From Flavobacteriales bacterium (GTDB taxonomy: Bacteria > Bacteroidota > Bacteroidia > Flavobacteriales_F > PHOS-HE28), in assembly GCA_016717305.1 (NCBI GenBank), contig JADKFY010000016.1, forward strand, positions 74,296 to 138,295: a DNA stretch of 64,000 bases, read 5' to 3'. Below the pieces are notes generated by a model. The model saw only the letters and a program-made list of their open reading frames with translations. It made no database searches and was not told where the DNA came from. Shown one piece after another: positions 19,776-28,744 of this stretch. A program made the translations under genes and the position numbers. Position 1 is the stretch's first letter. Each line of letters starts with the position of its first letter.

Positions 19776-20138
19776 ATGGGTAAGGTGCAACAACTATATG
19801 CTTATCAGAAGGGGTTCAAACTTTCGATGATGATCTTCCGGCGAACGAAGAAATTCCCGGCTGAAGAGAAGTACAGTATGACCGACCAGATCCGTCGAAG
19901 TTCACGATCTGTAGTGGTGAATTTGGCGGAGGCTTATCGACGTAGGAGAACACAAAAATATTTCGAGGCCAAACTGAACGACTGTGAAACCGAACTTTGC
20001 GAAACGCAGGTATGGCTGGAGTTTGCGTTTGCTTGCGAGTACATTGCACAGAATGAATATGAAGAATATTTCACTTTATCCGAAGAAGTTGGTGGGTTGC
20101 TCCACTACATGGCAGCGAATCCTAAGAAATTCCTGTAA
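19776..20138 (+). CDS. Four-helix-bundle protein (TIGR02436/23S rRNA IVS-protein family)
   Basis: A 120-residue all-helical protein: YAYQKGFKLSMMIFRRTKKF, MTDQIRRSSRSVVVNLAEAY, RRRTQKYFEAKLNDCETELC, then a last helix with LSEEVGGLLHYM. The QIRRSSRSVVVNLAEA segment is the family hallmark. Relatives are encoded in intervening sequences of 23S rRNA in some bacteria and include Avd, the accessory protein of diversity-generating retroelements; no reverse transcriptase is present here. Stand-alone copies are frequent and scattered in Bacteroidota. It is flanked by short direct repeats on both sides and separates GNAT from aspartokinase, which suggests insertion. Molecular role unknown, probably nucleic-acid binding. 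Confidence 0.85.
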   Translation: MGKVQQLYAYQKGFKLSMMIFRRTKKFPAEEKYSMTDQIRRSSRSVVVNLAEAYRRRRTQKYFEAKLNDCETELCETQVWLEFAFACEYIAQNEYEEYFTLSEEVGGLLHYMAANPKKFL

Positions 20139-20164
20139 CAACATGGGCTACATGATGTACCAGA

Positions 20165-20203
20165 GACTCATGACGCATTCGACTAACGACTCACGACGCA
20201 TTC
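20165..20203. repeat. Direct repeat downstream of the four-helix-bundle gene
   Basis: Two 16-base copies, GACTCATGACGCATTC at 20165-20180 and GACTCACGACGCATTC at 20188-20203 (one difference), immediately before the aspartokinase start. Confidence 0.7.
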
Positions 20204-20207
20204 CGAA

Positions 20208-21466
20208 ATGAAAGTGTTCAAATTCGGAGGGGCTAGTGTGAAGGACGCGCAGGGTGTTCGCAACCTTTCCAAGGTGTTGACGCACTTCCAAGATGATGAT
20301 CTCGTCATTGTTGTCAGCGCTATGGGGAAGACCACCAATGCGTTGGAGAAGGTTGTGGAGCAATTTGCCAATGGGAATGGAGTGGATCCTGGTTTGGAAA
20401 CGTTGCGCCGGGCCACTTGGCAATACTCGCTGAAGTAGCACCGCAGGATAGCGGCAGCAGCGGAACTGATCCTGCACTTCGATCGGCTCAATACCTATTT
20501 GAATGGCACGCCATCAAGCAACAGGGATCGAGATTATGATCACGTTGTTTCGTATGGCGAATTGTGGAGCACGTTGATCATAAGTGCACATTTGAAAAGT
20601 GTACAACTGGCGAACACATGGGTGGATGCAAGGACCATTGTGCGAACCGACGAACTGTACCGCGCTGCGCGTATCGATTGGGCAACCTCGGAATTACGGG
20701 CTTCGACATTGTTTAGCGAGGTCGATGGAAGTCCTAAGCGCATTGTTACACAAGGTTTCATTGGCTTTAGTTCCGAGGGCACCAGCACAACATTGGGGCG
20801 CGAAGGTTCCGACTTCAGCGCAGCCATCTTCGCTTACTTGCTCGATGCGGAAAGCGTAACGATCCGGAAGGACGTCCCCGGGATGTTCAACGCGGACCCG
20901 AATGTTTTTCTGACACGAAGTTGCTCTCGCACATCAGCTACCGCGAGGCGATCGAGTTGAGTTATTTCGGAGCCAGCGTGATCCATCCACGCACATTGCA
21001 GCCGTTGCAGAAGAAGAACATTCCGCTCTATGTGCGCTCTTTTGTCGATCTGAACGCACCGGGCAGCACCATTGATGACCGAAGCGAGAATGATTCGTTG
21101 ATCCCGTCTTTCATTGTAAAGCCGAAACAATTGCTGATCAGTATCACACCGCGCGACCTGAGCTTTATTGTAGAGGATAATTTGAGCGACATCTTCAAGC
21201 GCTTTGCAACAATGAACGTGCGGATCGAACTGATGCAGAACAGCGCGGTGGCGTTCAGCGTTGTTGTTGACGATTCGTCAAGAGCGCGCTCGCTAACGGA
21301 AGAGTTGCGAAAGGATTATGAAGTGCTGTACAACGATGGTTGCGAATTGATCACCGTACGTCACTACGATGAGGTCACACTAGAGGAACTGCTGAAGCAT
21401 AAGGAAGTACTGATCGAACAACGCTCACGGACCACGGCACGGTTCGTTGTGAAAAGAGCCAGATGA
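20208..21466 (+). CDS. Aspartate kinase (frameshifted)
   Basis: About 420 codons in three or more frames. It starts MKVFKFGGASVKDAQGVRN, the KFGGxS nucleotide-binding signature. Other blocks: VIVVSAMGKTTNALEKVV, VVSYGELWSTLIIS, TQGFIGFSSEGTSTTLGREG, VTIRKDVPGMFNADPN, then SYREAIELSYFGASVIHPRT and an ACT-domain region (LSFIVEDNLSDIFKRF). Shifts lie near 20408, 20452 and 20910; the last is cured by one extra C, restoring DTKLLSHISYREA. The enzyme phosphorylates aspartate for lysine, threonine and methionine synthesis. The intact catalytic and regulatory blocks suggest a functional gene with sequencing errors. The next gene overlaps by ATGA. Confidence 0.85.
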
Positions 21467-22518
21467 AAATGCGACACACTAGGAACTTCCTTCTCGATCC
21501 AAGGTCACTGATCGTCGTGCTCCTCATCACCTGTTCGCACTTGGGATTTTCCCAGAGCCGCACATCCGCCAAAGACAGTCTGAAGTTGGTGGTGAAGGAA
21601 CTGCGCCATCGTATGTTGGTCGCCGACAGCACTGGTTCCGCGGCATTGGGAGCAGAACTGCGGGTGTCGCTTTCGCGCGAAGTGAAGTCGCCGGAAGCGA
21701 TCAAGCTCTTGCAGCAAGCCACGGATACGCTTCATCAGATCGGTCCGCGAAATACTGAGATCGCCGTCCGGTCCGAGTTGGCGGAAGCGCTGCGTGAAGC
21801 GGGAAAGGCGCCCCAAGCCTATTCCGAATTGCTCCAAGTGCGCAGCTTGATAGAGGCACGCGAGCGGGATTTCGGTGAACGTGCTGGAATGGACAGCGTA
21901 ACGGCTGTTGCACGATCAATGGCCTTGAATGACAGCCTCTCAAAAGTGAACGCGCAAGAAAGTGCAGTCCATGAAGCGAGCATCAAGAGATCATCCGAAC
22001 TGTTAAGGACCTGGCAATGGGCAACGCTCGGTATAGCCTTGTTGTGGTTGGTTTCCATGGCACTTCTGTTGTACAGAGCGGGCCGGTTACAGCGTCGCAG
22101 CATCAAGGCAATTGAAGAATTGCAAGTGAAAGTCCGTGCCTTGGAGCAGCGACCTGTGAACGTTCAACGCGTGCCGAAAGAAGAGTCCTTGCCTCTGCCA
22201 GTTGTCAAAGAGATTCCTTCAGCAGTGAAAGGAGTAGCTGACCAGATCGACCCGATGATCCTTGGCATGTTCCGTAGGCAAGCTCCGGAGCGATTGGAAA
22301 CGCTGAAAGCCGCACGGGATCGTGGAGATAGTGATAAAGTCGTTCGTGTGGTCCATTCGTTGAAACCACAATTGGTGGCGATCGATGCCGGGCGCTACAC
22401 ACCCTTGTGTACCGCGATCACTTCTGTAGAAGCTCGCGTTGACCAAGCCAAATTCGATCGGACGTTGGATGAATTTCAGGTCCAAGTCGAACGAACACTT
22501 CGAGAATTAAAGGACTAA
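21463..22518 (+). CDS. Membrane protein with cytoplasmic Hpt-like domain
   Basis: A 351-residue protein. An N-terminal hydrophobic segment (residues ~16-31) looks like a signal peptide, followed by a helical, TPR-like region (~35-178; EAIKLLQQATDTLHQIG, LAEALREAGKAPQAYSEL). A transmembrane helix is at ~184-204, a short coiled coil at ~212-230, and a C-terminal ~90-residue helical domain has VVRVVHSLKPQL with His298. HSLKP resembles the HxLKG phosphorylation site of histidine-phosphotransfer domains. I infer a phosphorelay link between a periplasmic sensor-like region and an unlinked kinase or regulator; none is adjacent. Its start overlaps the aspartokinase stop (ATGA). Confidence 0.55.
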   Translation: MKMRHTRNFLLDPRSLIVVLLITCSHLGFSQSRTSAKDSLKLVVKELRHRMLVADSTGSAALGAELRVSLSREVKSPEAIKLLQQATDTLHQIGPRNTEIAVRSELAEALREAGKAPQAYSELLQVRSLIEARERDFGERAGMDSVTAVARSMALNDSLSKVNAQESAVHEASIKRSSELLRTWQWATLGIALLWLVSMALLLYRAGRLQRRSIKAIEELQVKVRALEQRPVNVQRVPKEESLPLPVVKEIPSAVKGVADQIDPMILGMFRRQAPERLETLKAARDRGDSDKVVRVVHSLKPQLVAIDAGRYTPLCTAITSVEARVDQAKFDRTLDEFQVQVERTLRELKD

Positions 22519-23414
22519 CGGTCTTCGACCAACTTGATCACCCGATCCGGGTAATCGCTGATGATCGCATCCACGCCCAGGTCCAGCATGCGCGTGATAT
22601 CAGGCACTTCGTTCACCGTCCAGACCACCAGTTCAATATCCCTTTCGCGCAGGTTCTTCAACATAGCCTCGTTCGCCATGGAATAATGTGGGCTGTAGAT
22701 GTTGGGCTTGAAGCTTAAGCGGGCGAGATTTCCTTCAACTCCCAGGTCATTCTCCACCAGAAGTGCAACGAGGAGGTCATCCCGTTCGGCATGCACCGCT
22801 TCCAAAATGGCAGGATCGAAGGATTGAAGGATACAGCGCTCGGAAAGTCCAAGTGAATCCACGGTCTCGATCACCGCATGTGCGAACTCCTTCGGTTCCG
22901 GCTGAAAGGTTCCGTACAGCGCGGGGTCGCTCTTGATCTCGATGTTGTACGACGGAGCACCCACACTGCTCATCAGCGCATGTTCATCGACATCCTCAAC
23001 AACTTCACGCAGTGTCGGTTTCACGCTTTTGCGTTGATCCTGATCGGGGAATCTTGGATGTTCCAGGGATCCACAATCGTATTGCTGGATCTCCATCACG
23101 GTCATGTGGTAGATGTTGTGTCCACGTTCTTCAGCTTCCGGGATCCTTGATCCATCAGGGTCCATGCAGATGGTGTGGTCCATCCATGGTTCGTGGGATA
23201 CGATCACCTGCCCGTCCTTGCTGATGACAACATCCATTTCCACGAAGTCGCAACCCAATTCCACGGCTTCACGGAAGGCCCTGATCGAATTTTCCGGCAA
23301 TAGCCCTCTGCAACCGCGATGGCCATGAACGTCAGGATGCAGGTTCTTTTGGGGCATGCAGGCGGATAGTGCGGCCACAATGATAGCGGCGGATAGTGTT
23401 CCGATCTTAACCAT
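22515..23414 (-). CDS. Glycerophosphodiester phosphodiesterase, lipoprotein
   Basis: A 299-residue protein. A signal peptide ends in LSAC (Cys19), so it is a predicted lipoprotein acting in the periplasm. The GDPD TIM-barrel signature is clear: HGHRG with catalytic His30 and Arg33, PENS at 40-43, EMD with Glu59 and Asp61, and His74; later NIEIKS and VWTVNE. It hydrolyses deacylated glycerophospholipids to glycerol-3-phosphate and an alcohol. The start overlaps the 3' end of the hydroxyacid dehydrogenase gene by 8 bases, so it is the last gene of an mgtE-dehydrogenase-GDPD operon. It converges with, and overlaps by 4 bases, the Hpt-like gene. Confidence 0.88.
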   Translation of the reverse strand: MVKIGTLSAAIIVAALSACMPQKNLHPDVHGHRGCRGLLPENSIRAFREAVELGCDFVEMDVVISKDGQVIVSHEPWMDHTICMDPDGSRIPEAEERGHNIYHMTVMEIQQYDCGSLEHPRFPDQDQRKSVKPTLREVVEDVDEHALMSSVGAPSYNIEIKSDPALYGTFQPEPKEFAHAVIETVDSLGLSERCILQSFDPAILEAVHAERDDLLVALLVENDLGVEGNLARLSFKPNIYSPHYSMANEAMLKNLRERDIELVVWTVNEVPDITRMLDLGVDAIISDYPDRVIKLVEDR

Positions 23415-24348
23415 TCGGGAAAAAGTGCAGGATCTTGGCTGCGAGGACCTCAGCCATTTTCTGTTTCCCCTCGTGCGTTACACCTGCAATATGCGGTGTG
23501 ATCAGTACACGGTCATGGTGCAGTAAACGCTGCTGCGTAACATGGTCGTTGTTCGGGTCCAGACCGGTGAGTTGGGGTGTTTCGAATTCCAACACATCGA
23601 GGCCTGCCGCGATCACGCGACCGTGATCGATCGCATCGAGCAAAGAGGCCGTGTGCACAACACCACCACGAGAGGTGTTGAGGAACCAGATCGGCTTACC
23701 GGGTCGAAGGAAGAAGTCATGGTCCGCATAGTAGCGCGTCTCTTGGCCCAAGGGAAGATGCAAACTGATCACGTCACTTTCACGCATCACCTTCTCCAAA
23801 CTGCATTCCTCAATTCCCGCGCGTGCAAAACCACTGCGGTATTTATCGTGCCCAAGGACCGAAACGCCGAAGCCTCGCAATTTTTCAGCGAACGCACTGC
23901 CCATGTTGCCGAAGCCGATGATCCCCACGGTCTTGCCACGGAGATCAGTGCCACGCATCGCTTCACGTGGCCACGCACCGCCGCGCACGGCGGCATTGGC
24001 AGGCACTAGAAGTTTCATAAGCGCGAGCAATAACATAACGCAGGTCTCGCCCACACCATCGCGATTCCCTTCCGGTGAATTGAGCACACGGATCCCGTTC
24101 TTTCTGCAATAGGCCGTGTCAATGTTCTCCAGTCCGGACCCGACACGCGCGACGAATTGCAACTGCGGGCACATTTCGAGCACGTCAGCACACACCAGAC
24201 TGCTTCGCACGATCAGTCCGTTGAGGGCTTTGTACACCAATGCATCCAGCGGAATGTTCGAAGGGTCCAACTGCACACATTCATGCCCGGCGCGCACCAA
24301 TCTTTCAGTGAGCAACGGATGTGCTTTATCGAGAAAACCGATACGCAT
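23407..24348 (-). CDS. D-isomer-specific 2-hydroxyacid dehydrogenase (SerA-like)
   Basis: A 313-residue NAD-dependent dehydrogenase. The substrate-binding half contains RVGSGLENID; the nucleotide-binding domain has GIIGFGNMGS at about 143-151 and ISLHLPL; the catalytic Arg is in LNTSRGG and the His in TPHIAGVT. It lacks the C-terminal ACT domain of full-length phosphoglycerate dehydrogenases, so it is the short form. The best guess is phosphoglycerate or a related 2-hydroxyacid; sequence alone does not settle it. It lies 3 bases downstream of mgtE and overlaps the GDPD gene. Confidence 0.85.
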   Translation of the reverse strand: MRIGFLDKAHPLLTERLVRAGHECVQLDPSNIPLDALVYKALNGLIVRSSLVCADVLEMCPQLQFVARVGSGLENIDTAYCRKNGIRVLNSPEGNRDGVGETCVMLLLALMKLLVPANAAVRGGAWPREAMRGTDLRGKTVGIIGFGNMGSAFAEKLRGFGVSVLGHDKYRSGFARAGIEECSLEKVMRESDVISLHLPLGQETRYYADHDFFLRPGKPIWFLNTSRGGVVHTASLLDAIDHGRVIAAGLDVLEFETPQLTGLDPNNDHVTQQRLLHHDRVLITPHIAGVTHEGKQKMAEVLAAKILHFFPNG

Positions 24349-24351
24349 GTT

Positions 24352-25719
24352 TCAGGGGAAGAGGCCGTACATGAAATGCCCAACGGTGAAGTACGTGAGC
24401 AGTCCGAAAATATCGTTGAGCGTTGTAACGAATGGTCCGGTGGCCAAGGCGGGGTCCACATCGAAGCGGTCCATGGCCAAGGGAATAACAGTGCCGAACA
24501 TGGCCGCTGAAAGGATCACGGTGAACAACGCAATGCTCACGGTATAGGTCAGCGCTTGTTCCTGTTGCAAACCCAAGTTGATCAAGAAGATGATAAGACC
24601 GCACACTGTTGCGCTTAGCAAGGCCACGCGCAATTCCTTCCACATACGCGCGATCATGTTCACACTTTGCATGTTCCCTGCAGCCAACCCCTGCACTACG
24701 ATCGCAGAGGATTGTACACCCACGTTGCCAGCTGTAGCTGCTATCAGTGGCATGAAAAAGGCCATTTCAGGTACGATGCGCAATTGATCTTCATACTGGG
24801 CAATGATCCGGGAAGAAAGTATGCCACCCGCCAGCCCGATCAGGAGCCAAGGCAACCGCGCGCGCATTTGCACGATCGGACTATCCGTAGCGTCGACGTC
24901 CTCACTGATACCACTTGCGAGTTGGTAATCCTCGGTGGCCTCCTCGCTCATAACGTCCATGACATCATCGAATGTGATGCGGCCCAAGAGCACGTTCGTC
25001 GCATCCACCACAGGTAGCACGACCACATCGTACTTCTTCATTCGATGCACCACTTCTTCCGCCTCGGTCTCCACGGTCACCGAAATAGCATCCGTTTCAC
25101 AGATGTGCTTGATCAATGTGCGGGTGCTTTCGGCACTGAAGAGAAGGTCCTTCAATGGAAGTATCCCATATAGCCGATCGTCCTTGTCCACCACATAGAT
25201 GGTATAGATGTGCTCGATCTCGTGGGCCTGTCTGCGCATATCCACGATCGCGCGTGCCACGCTCCATTCGGCACGAACGGTGATCACTTCCTTGCCCATC
25301 AAGGCACCGGCAGTACCTTCCTCGTAGGTGAGCAGCTCTTGGATGTCCTCGCGTTGCTCTTGATCTTCGAGCAGGGCGATCACCTCGCGACGCTTGTCCT
25401 CGGAGAGGTCGGCCATCACATCCGCAGCATCATCGCTGTCAATGTGCTCCAGTACGTCCTCTGCGATCTCTTTACTGGTCAAGGAGTTCAGGAGTTCGTC
25501 GCGGAGGTCCTCGTCAAGTTCGATCAACACTTCCGCAGCGGCTTCGCCTTCCATCAACCGGTACACGTACACGGCCTCGTCCAAGGGCAACCGATCGATC
25601 ACCATGGCGATATCCGCCGGGTGCAGGTCGCGGATCAACGCATGGATGGCCGAGTCGCGTCCTTCCGCTACGTCGGCACGCAGGGCTTCAAGAACGGGTT
25701 TGGTCAATTCGAAGGACAT
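24352..25719 (-). CDS. mgtE: Magnesium transporter MgtE
   Basis: A 455-residue protein, the expected MgtE length. Order: an N-terminal superhelical domain (residues ~1-130, ADIAMVIDRLPLDEAVYVYR, DDAADVMADL), two CBS domains (~135-255, with ALMGKEVITVR and LPVVDATNVLLGRITFDDV), a linker helix, then five transmembrane helices with PLIAATAGNVGVQSSAIVVQG, the signature of the channel domain. MgtE is a Mg2+ channel gated by cytoplasmic Mg2+ at the N and CBS domains. It heads a three-gene operon. A GC-rich hairpin sits 6 bases before the start codon and may influence translation. Confidence 0.93.
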   Translation of the reverse strand: MSFELTKPVLEALRADVAEGRDSAIHALIRDLHPADIAMVIDRLPLDEAVYVYRLMEGEAAAEVLIELDEDLRDELLNSLTSKEIAEDVLEHIDSDDAADVMADLSEDKRREVIALLEDQEQREDIQELLTYEEGTAGALMGKEVITVRAEWSVARAIVDMRRQAHEIEHIYTIYVVDKDDRLYGILPLKDLLFSAESTRTLIKHICETDAISVTVETEAEEVVHRMKKYDVVVLPVVDATNVLLGRITFDDVMDVMSEEATEDYQLASGISEDVDATDSPIVQMRARLPWLLIGLAGGILSSRIIAQYEDQLRIVPEMAFFMPLIAATAGNVGVQSSAIVVQGLAAGNMQSVNMIARMWKELRVALLSATVCGLIIFLINLGLQQEQALTYTVSIALFTVILSAAMFGTVIPLAMDRFDVDPALATGPFVTTLNDIFGLLTYFTVGHFMYGLFP

Positions 25720-25725
25720 GGGGCG

Positions 25726-25741
25726 GGGCCTCGATAGGCCC
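25726..25741 (-). promoter_or_regulatory. Hairpin in the mgtE 5' leader
   Basis: A perfect 6-bp stem, GGGCCT with AGGCCC, around CGAT, ending 6 bases before the mgtE ATG. It could affect ribosome loading. It is too small to be a known magnesium riboswitch. Confidence 0.4.
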
Positions 25742-25758
25742 TAATGCTGAAAGCCGTG

Positions 25759-25766
25759 CGAAACTA
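25759..25766 (-). promoter_or_regulatory. -7-type promoter element (TAGTTTCG) for mgtE
   Basis: TAnnTTTG with one change, 39 bases upstream of the mgtE ATG and just beyond the leader hairpin. Confidence 0.35.
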
Positions 25767-25803
25767 CGAAGATGCGAAGGTCTTCAACGGTAGTGATCCG
25801 GAT

Positions 25804-26574
25804 TCAATCGACCTTTTTGCAGGCCAGCGTCAATGCGATGAAATCCGCCACGGAAAGTTGTTCCGCTCTTTTCCCTGCAAATTCAGGTGGTACGCCCTCG
25901 GGCAATTCCTGCAAGCTTTTCAAGGCATTGCTCAGGGTCTTTCTCCGTTGGTTGAATGCCATCTTCACCACGCGGGCAAGCAATTTCTCATCGCATGGCA
26001 GTTCCTTCACCTCATTCCGGCGCATCCGGATCACGGCGCTGCGCACTTTCGGGGGTGGTATGAAGGCGTCCGGTTCCACAATGAAGAGCACCTCCATATC
26101 GTACCATAATTGCGCAAGCACACTGGTGATCCCGTAAGTGCGGTTACCCGGTCCGGAACAGAAACGATCGGCAACTTCCTTCTGGAACATGCCCACCAGT
26201 TCAGGGAAATGATCTCGGTGTTCCAGCACTTTGGAAACGATCTGGGTGCTGATGTTGTAAGGGAAATTTCCGATCACGGCAATGTGGCCTTCCGTGATCG
26301 AATCGGGATCCATCTGGAGGAAATCGCTTTCACGCACTTCCAGATCGGGATATTTATTGGTGAGGTGTTCCACGGATTCCGTGTCCACTTCGTAGCACGT
26401 GAGCCGAAGGTCCGTTCGCTTCAGCAAATGAGCCGTGAGTGCTCCGGTACCAGGGCCAACTTCCACCACATTTTTGTAGCCGCCATGGCCCGTAAGGCCT
26501 TCGGCGATGCGCTCAGAAATGCTGTCGTCCTTGAGGAAATGTTGGCCGAGATGCTTTTTGGCGCGAACGTGCAT
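25804..26574 (-). CDS. rsmA: 16S rRNA A1518/A1519 dimethyltransferase (KsgA)
   Basis: A 256-residue protein beginning MHVRAKKHLGQHFLKDDSI, the family N-terminus. SAM-binding motifs: VEVGPGTGALTAHLL (motif I), CYEVDTESV, and NFPYNIS (the NLPY-like catalytic motif), followed by VQKEVADRF-like FQKEVADRFCSGPGNRTYG. It dimethylates two adenosines in the 16S rRNA 3' hairpin late in 30S assembly. Its start overlaps the DUF4286 stop by one base, making it the last gene of the serS operon. Confidence 0.93.
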   Translation of the reverse strand: MHVRAKKHLGQHFLKDDSISERIAEGLTGHGGYKNVVEVGPGTGALTAHLLKRTDLRLTCYEVDTESVEHLTNKYPDLEVRESDFLQMDPDSITEGHIAVIGNFPYNISTQIVSKVLEHRDHFPELVGMFQKEVADRFCSGPGNRTYGITSVLAQLWYDMEVLFIVEPDAFIPPPKVRSAVIRMRRNEVKELPCDEKLLARVVKMAFNQRRKTLSNALKSLQELPEGVPPEFAGKRAEQLSVADFIALTLACKKVD

Positions 26575-26882
26575 TACGCGGTGTGCAATACTTCGAGCAA
26601 GGTGCGGAAGGCCACGAATTTTCCACCGAATTGTTTCTCCGTCTCAGCTTGAAGGCGAGGCGCATGTTCCGTTTTGTATCGCTCCAAGGTGGGCATGTCG
26701 GCGCAGGTATATTGGATCGCATAGGTGATGCCGCCTTCGTCATCGACCAGTACTCGGCATAGGCGATTATCAAGGAAAAGCCCGGTGGCCATCACGTCGG
26801 GTATGTGGATCTCCTTCATCCAATTGAGCCATTCTTCATGCACCTCCTGATCAACGTTGAGGGTTACGTTGTAGATGATCAT
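26574..26882 (-). CDS. DUF4286 family protein
   Basis: A 102-residue protein: MIIYNVTLNVDQEVHEEWLN, then HIPDVMATGLFLDNRLCRVL and YAIQYTCADMPTLERYKTEH. This is the small ferredoxin-like DUF4286 family of Bacteroidota, without known function. It overlaps the TPR gene upstream by 4 bases and rsmA downstream by 1, consistent with tight translational coupling within the serS-rsmA operon. Confidence 0.85.
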   Translation of the reverse strand: MIIYNVTLNVDQEVHEEWLNWMKEIHIPDVMATGLFLDNRLCRVLVDDEGGITYAIQYTCADMPTLERYKTEHAPRLQAETEKQFGGKFVAFRTLLEVLHTA

Positions 26883-28744
26883 GGCTGCGCGATCGGTGGT
26901 TCGGGTTTCGCGGGGGCCTCAAGGACGTCACCACGTAATTTGCGGAAGCGATCCCGAGCCTCGGGAACGAAGATGGAACCGGTCTGTTCAAAGAGCAACC
27001 GTTCATAGAAACTTTTTGCTTTCTCTGGGTCCTTCAACCGATCCTCATACAATTTACCGAGGTCCAGAAGGGCATTGTCCACAAGGATGTCCAGCGGATA
27101 GAGTTCGAGGAGTTTTTCCAAGTGCACTGCTGCATCCGTGTAGCGATGGCGGGCGTAAGCGATCTGGAAGCGTTCGTAGAGGATATCATCACCCAGACTG
27201 TGTGCAGGGAATTCAGCATCGAGCGAATCGAGCACCGCCAACGACCCATCATACTTATGCTGGAAGCGCAACAATTCCGCATGTGCGAAATAGCTCAAGG
27301 GTACGCTGTTGCTGTCGAGCCCCAAGTTGTCGGTTATGCGCAAGGAGAGTTCCATGGCATCGTTCGCGATGAGTTTACTGGTGCTCGCCTTCAACACTTC
27401 CAACTGCCCTTGGGCCCAAAGGAAATCACCGGAATAGAACGAGACCTTGGCATTGCGGAGCCGCGCCTCATGTCCCAACACATCGTATTTGTAGTCGAGG
27501 TCCACTTGTGAATAGAGCAGGGATGCTTCCCATATATCGCCGTTGAGCAAATGGATATCGCCAAGGTCCAGTTTCAGTTGCGCTTTGGTCTTCGGGTCTA
27601 TGGTGGGCATTGCGATCCCTGCATCGAGCAACTGCACCGCACCGGCCGCATCATTAAGGTAGTAGGCTTTCAGGTGCGCACGGTCGCGTAGCAGGTCCAT
27701 GGTGCTTTGGCCAAGACCGAGTTCCGTAATGGTATGTCCGGCACGCGCATCCAAGTCCTCCAAGTCGGTGATCGCGGGTTCCGGCTGTTCGGTCAGTTCA
27801 TCGTAGCGTGTGCGTACGGCACCGATCCGGGCTTGGATGTAATTGGCATCGTTACGGCCAAGGCTCAAGACATATTCGTAGCATTTGAATGCGGTCGCGT
27901 AATCCTTGTTCGCCAAGGCGATCTGCGCAAGGTCCATCAATCCGATGCCACCTTCATCGAACCGTTTGTCCATGGCCTTGCTTTGAACGAAGGCCGCGGT
28001 CATGTCCTTTTGCTGGATGTACATCCAGATCAGCATATTCGGAAAGACGGTGCGTTGTGGGTCCTTTTGGATCCGGCGTAACAATTCGGTCCGAAGCACT
28101 TCCGAGCGTGCATCGGCAATGGAAAAGTCCAGCGAGCGAGTTAAGGCATTCTGCACGGCTTGTATGTAGCCCTCGTTCACGGCGAGCAGGTCCATGTACG
28201 CACTGATCATGCGCGGAACATCACCTTTGGCACCGTACAGTCCAGCTATTTCATAACTGAAGCTTTGGCCTTCGGGCATTGTTTTTCCGCCGCGCTCGTA
28301 AGCTTCCAATGCGCGGTCCACTTGATCGGCATTGATGAATGCATTGGCTACTTGGCGCACACTGGATTGATCGGCGCGCATCTGTTTGATGGCCTTATCG
28401 AATTCCTTGTTCGCCTTGTCCTCGTCATTTTGCAAGAGGTACAATTTGCCCATGTCGATGATAGGTCCCGGATCACCATTGGCGCGCCGCATCTGGTCCT
28501 TCACCAATTTCGTGGCCTTTTCGAAGTCCTTGATCGCCACATAGCTTTTGTACAATTGCTCGTAGTAGAAGGCTGTGGGCTGTTTGTTGTACAGCTTCTC
28601 GTAGTACATGATGGCCTTCGGAAAGTCACCCTGCTGGAAGTATTGTGCAGCCAACTGCTCATCGGCCCCGGGTTGTGCGCGTAGCAAACCGGGAAGCAAG
28701 ATCAGCGTCAACAGGAAAAGCAATGATCGTAACATGCCCATCAC
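26879..28744 (-). CDS. TPR-repeat protein, probably periplasmic
   Basis: A 621-residue protein with an N-terminal signal peptide (LLFLLTLILLPGLLRAQ), then TPR-like helical pairs along most of its length: AAQYFQQGDFPKAIMYYEKLY, MGKLYLLQNDEDKANKEFDKA, LGDIHLLNGDIWEASLLYSQV, LEKLLELYPLDILVDNALLD and LYEDRLKDPEKAKSFYERLL. Late repeats resemble BamD/YbgF-type periplasmic TPRs. It is likely a scaffold for protein interactions at the envelope. Overlaps of 4 bases at both ends place it in the serS operon, between a lipoprotein and DUF4286. Confidence 0.8.
   Translation of the reverse strand: MMGMLRSLLFLLTLILLPGLLRAQPGADEQLAAQYFQQGDFPKAIMYYEKLYNKQPTAFYYEQLYKSYVAIKDFEKATKLVKDQMRRANGDPGPIIDMGKLYLLQNDEDKANKEFDKAIKQMRADQSSVRQVANAFINADQVDRALEAYERGGKTMPEGQSFSYEIAGLYGAKGDVPRMISAYMDLLAVNEGYIQAVQNALTRSLDFSIADARSEVLRTELLRRIQKDPQRTVFPNMLIWMYIQQKDMTAAFVQSKAMDKRFDEGGIGLMDLAQIALANKDYATAFKCYEYVLSLGRNDANYIQARIGAVRTRYDELTEQPEPAITDLEDLDARAGHTITELGLGQSTMDLLRDRAHLKAYYLNDAAGAVQLLDAGIAMPTIDPKTKAQLKLDLGDIHLLNGDIWEASLLYSQVDLDYKYDVLGHEARLRNAKVSFYSGDFLWAQGQLEVLKASTSKLIANDAMELSLRITDNLGLDSNSVPLSYFAHAELLRFQHKYDGSLAVLDSLDAEFPAHSLGDDILYERFQIAYARHRYTDAAVHLEKLLELYPLDILVDNALLDLGKLYEDRLKDPEKAKSFYERLLFEQTGSIFVPEARDRFRKLRGDVLEAPAKPEPPIAQP

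Noticed and set aside
19776..20138. Diversity-generating retroelement accessory protein (Avd)
   Set aside because: The protein is a relative, but no reverse transcriptase, template repeat or variable repeat is in the window.
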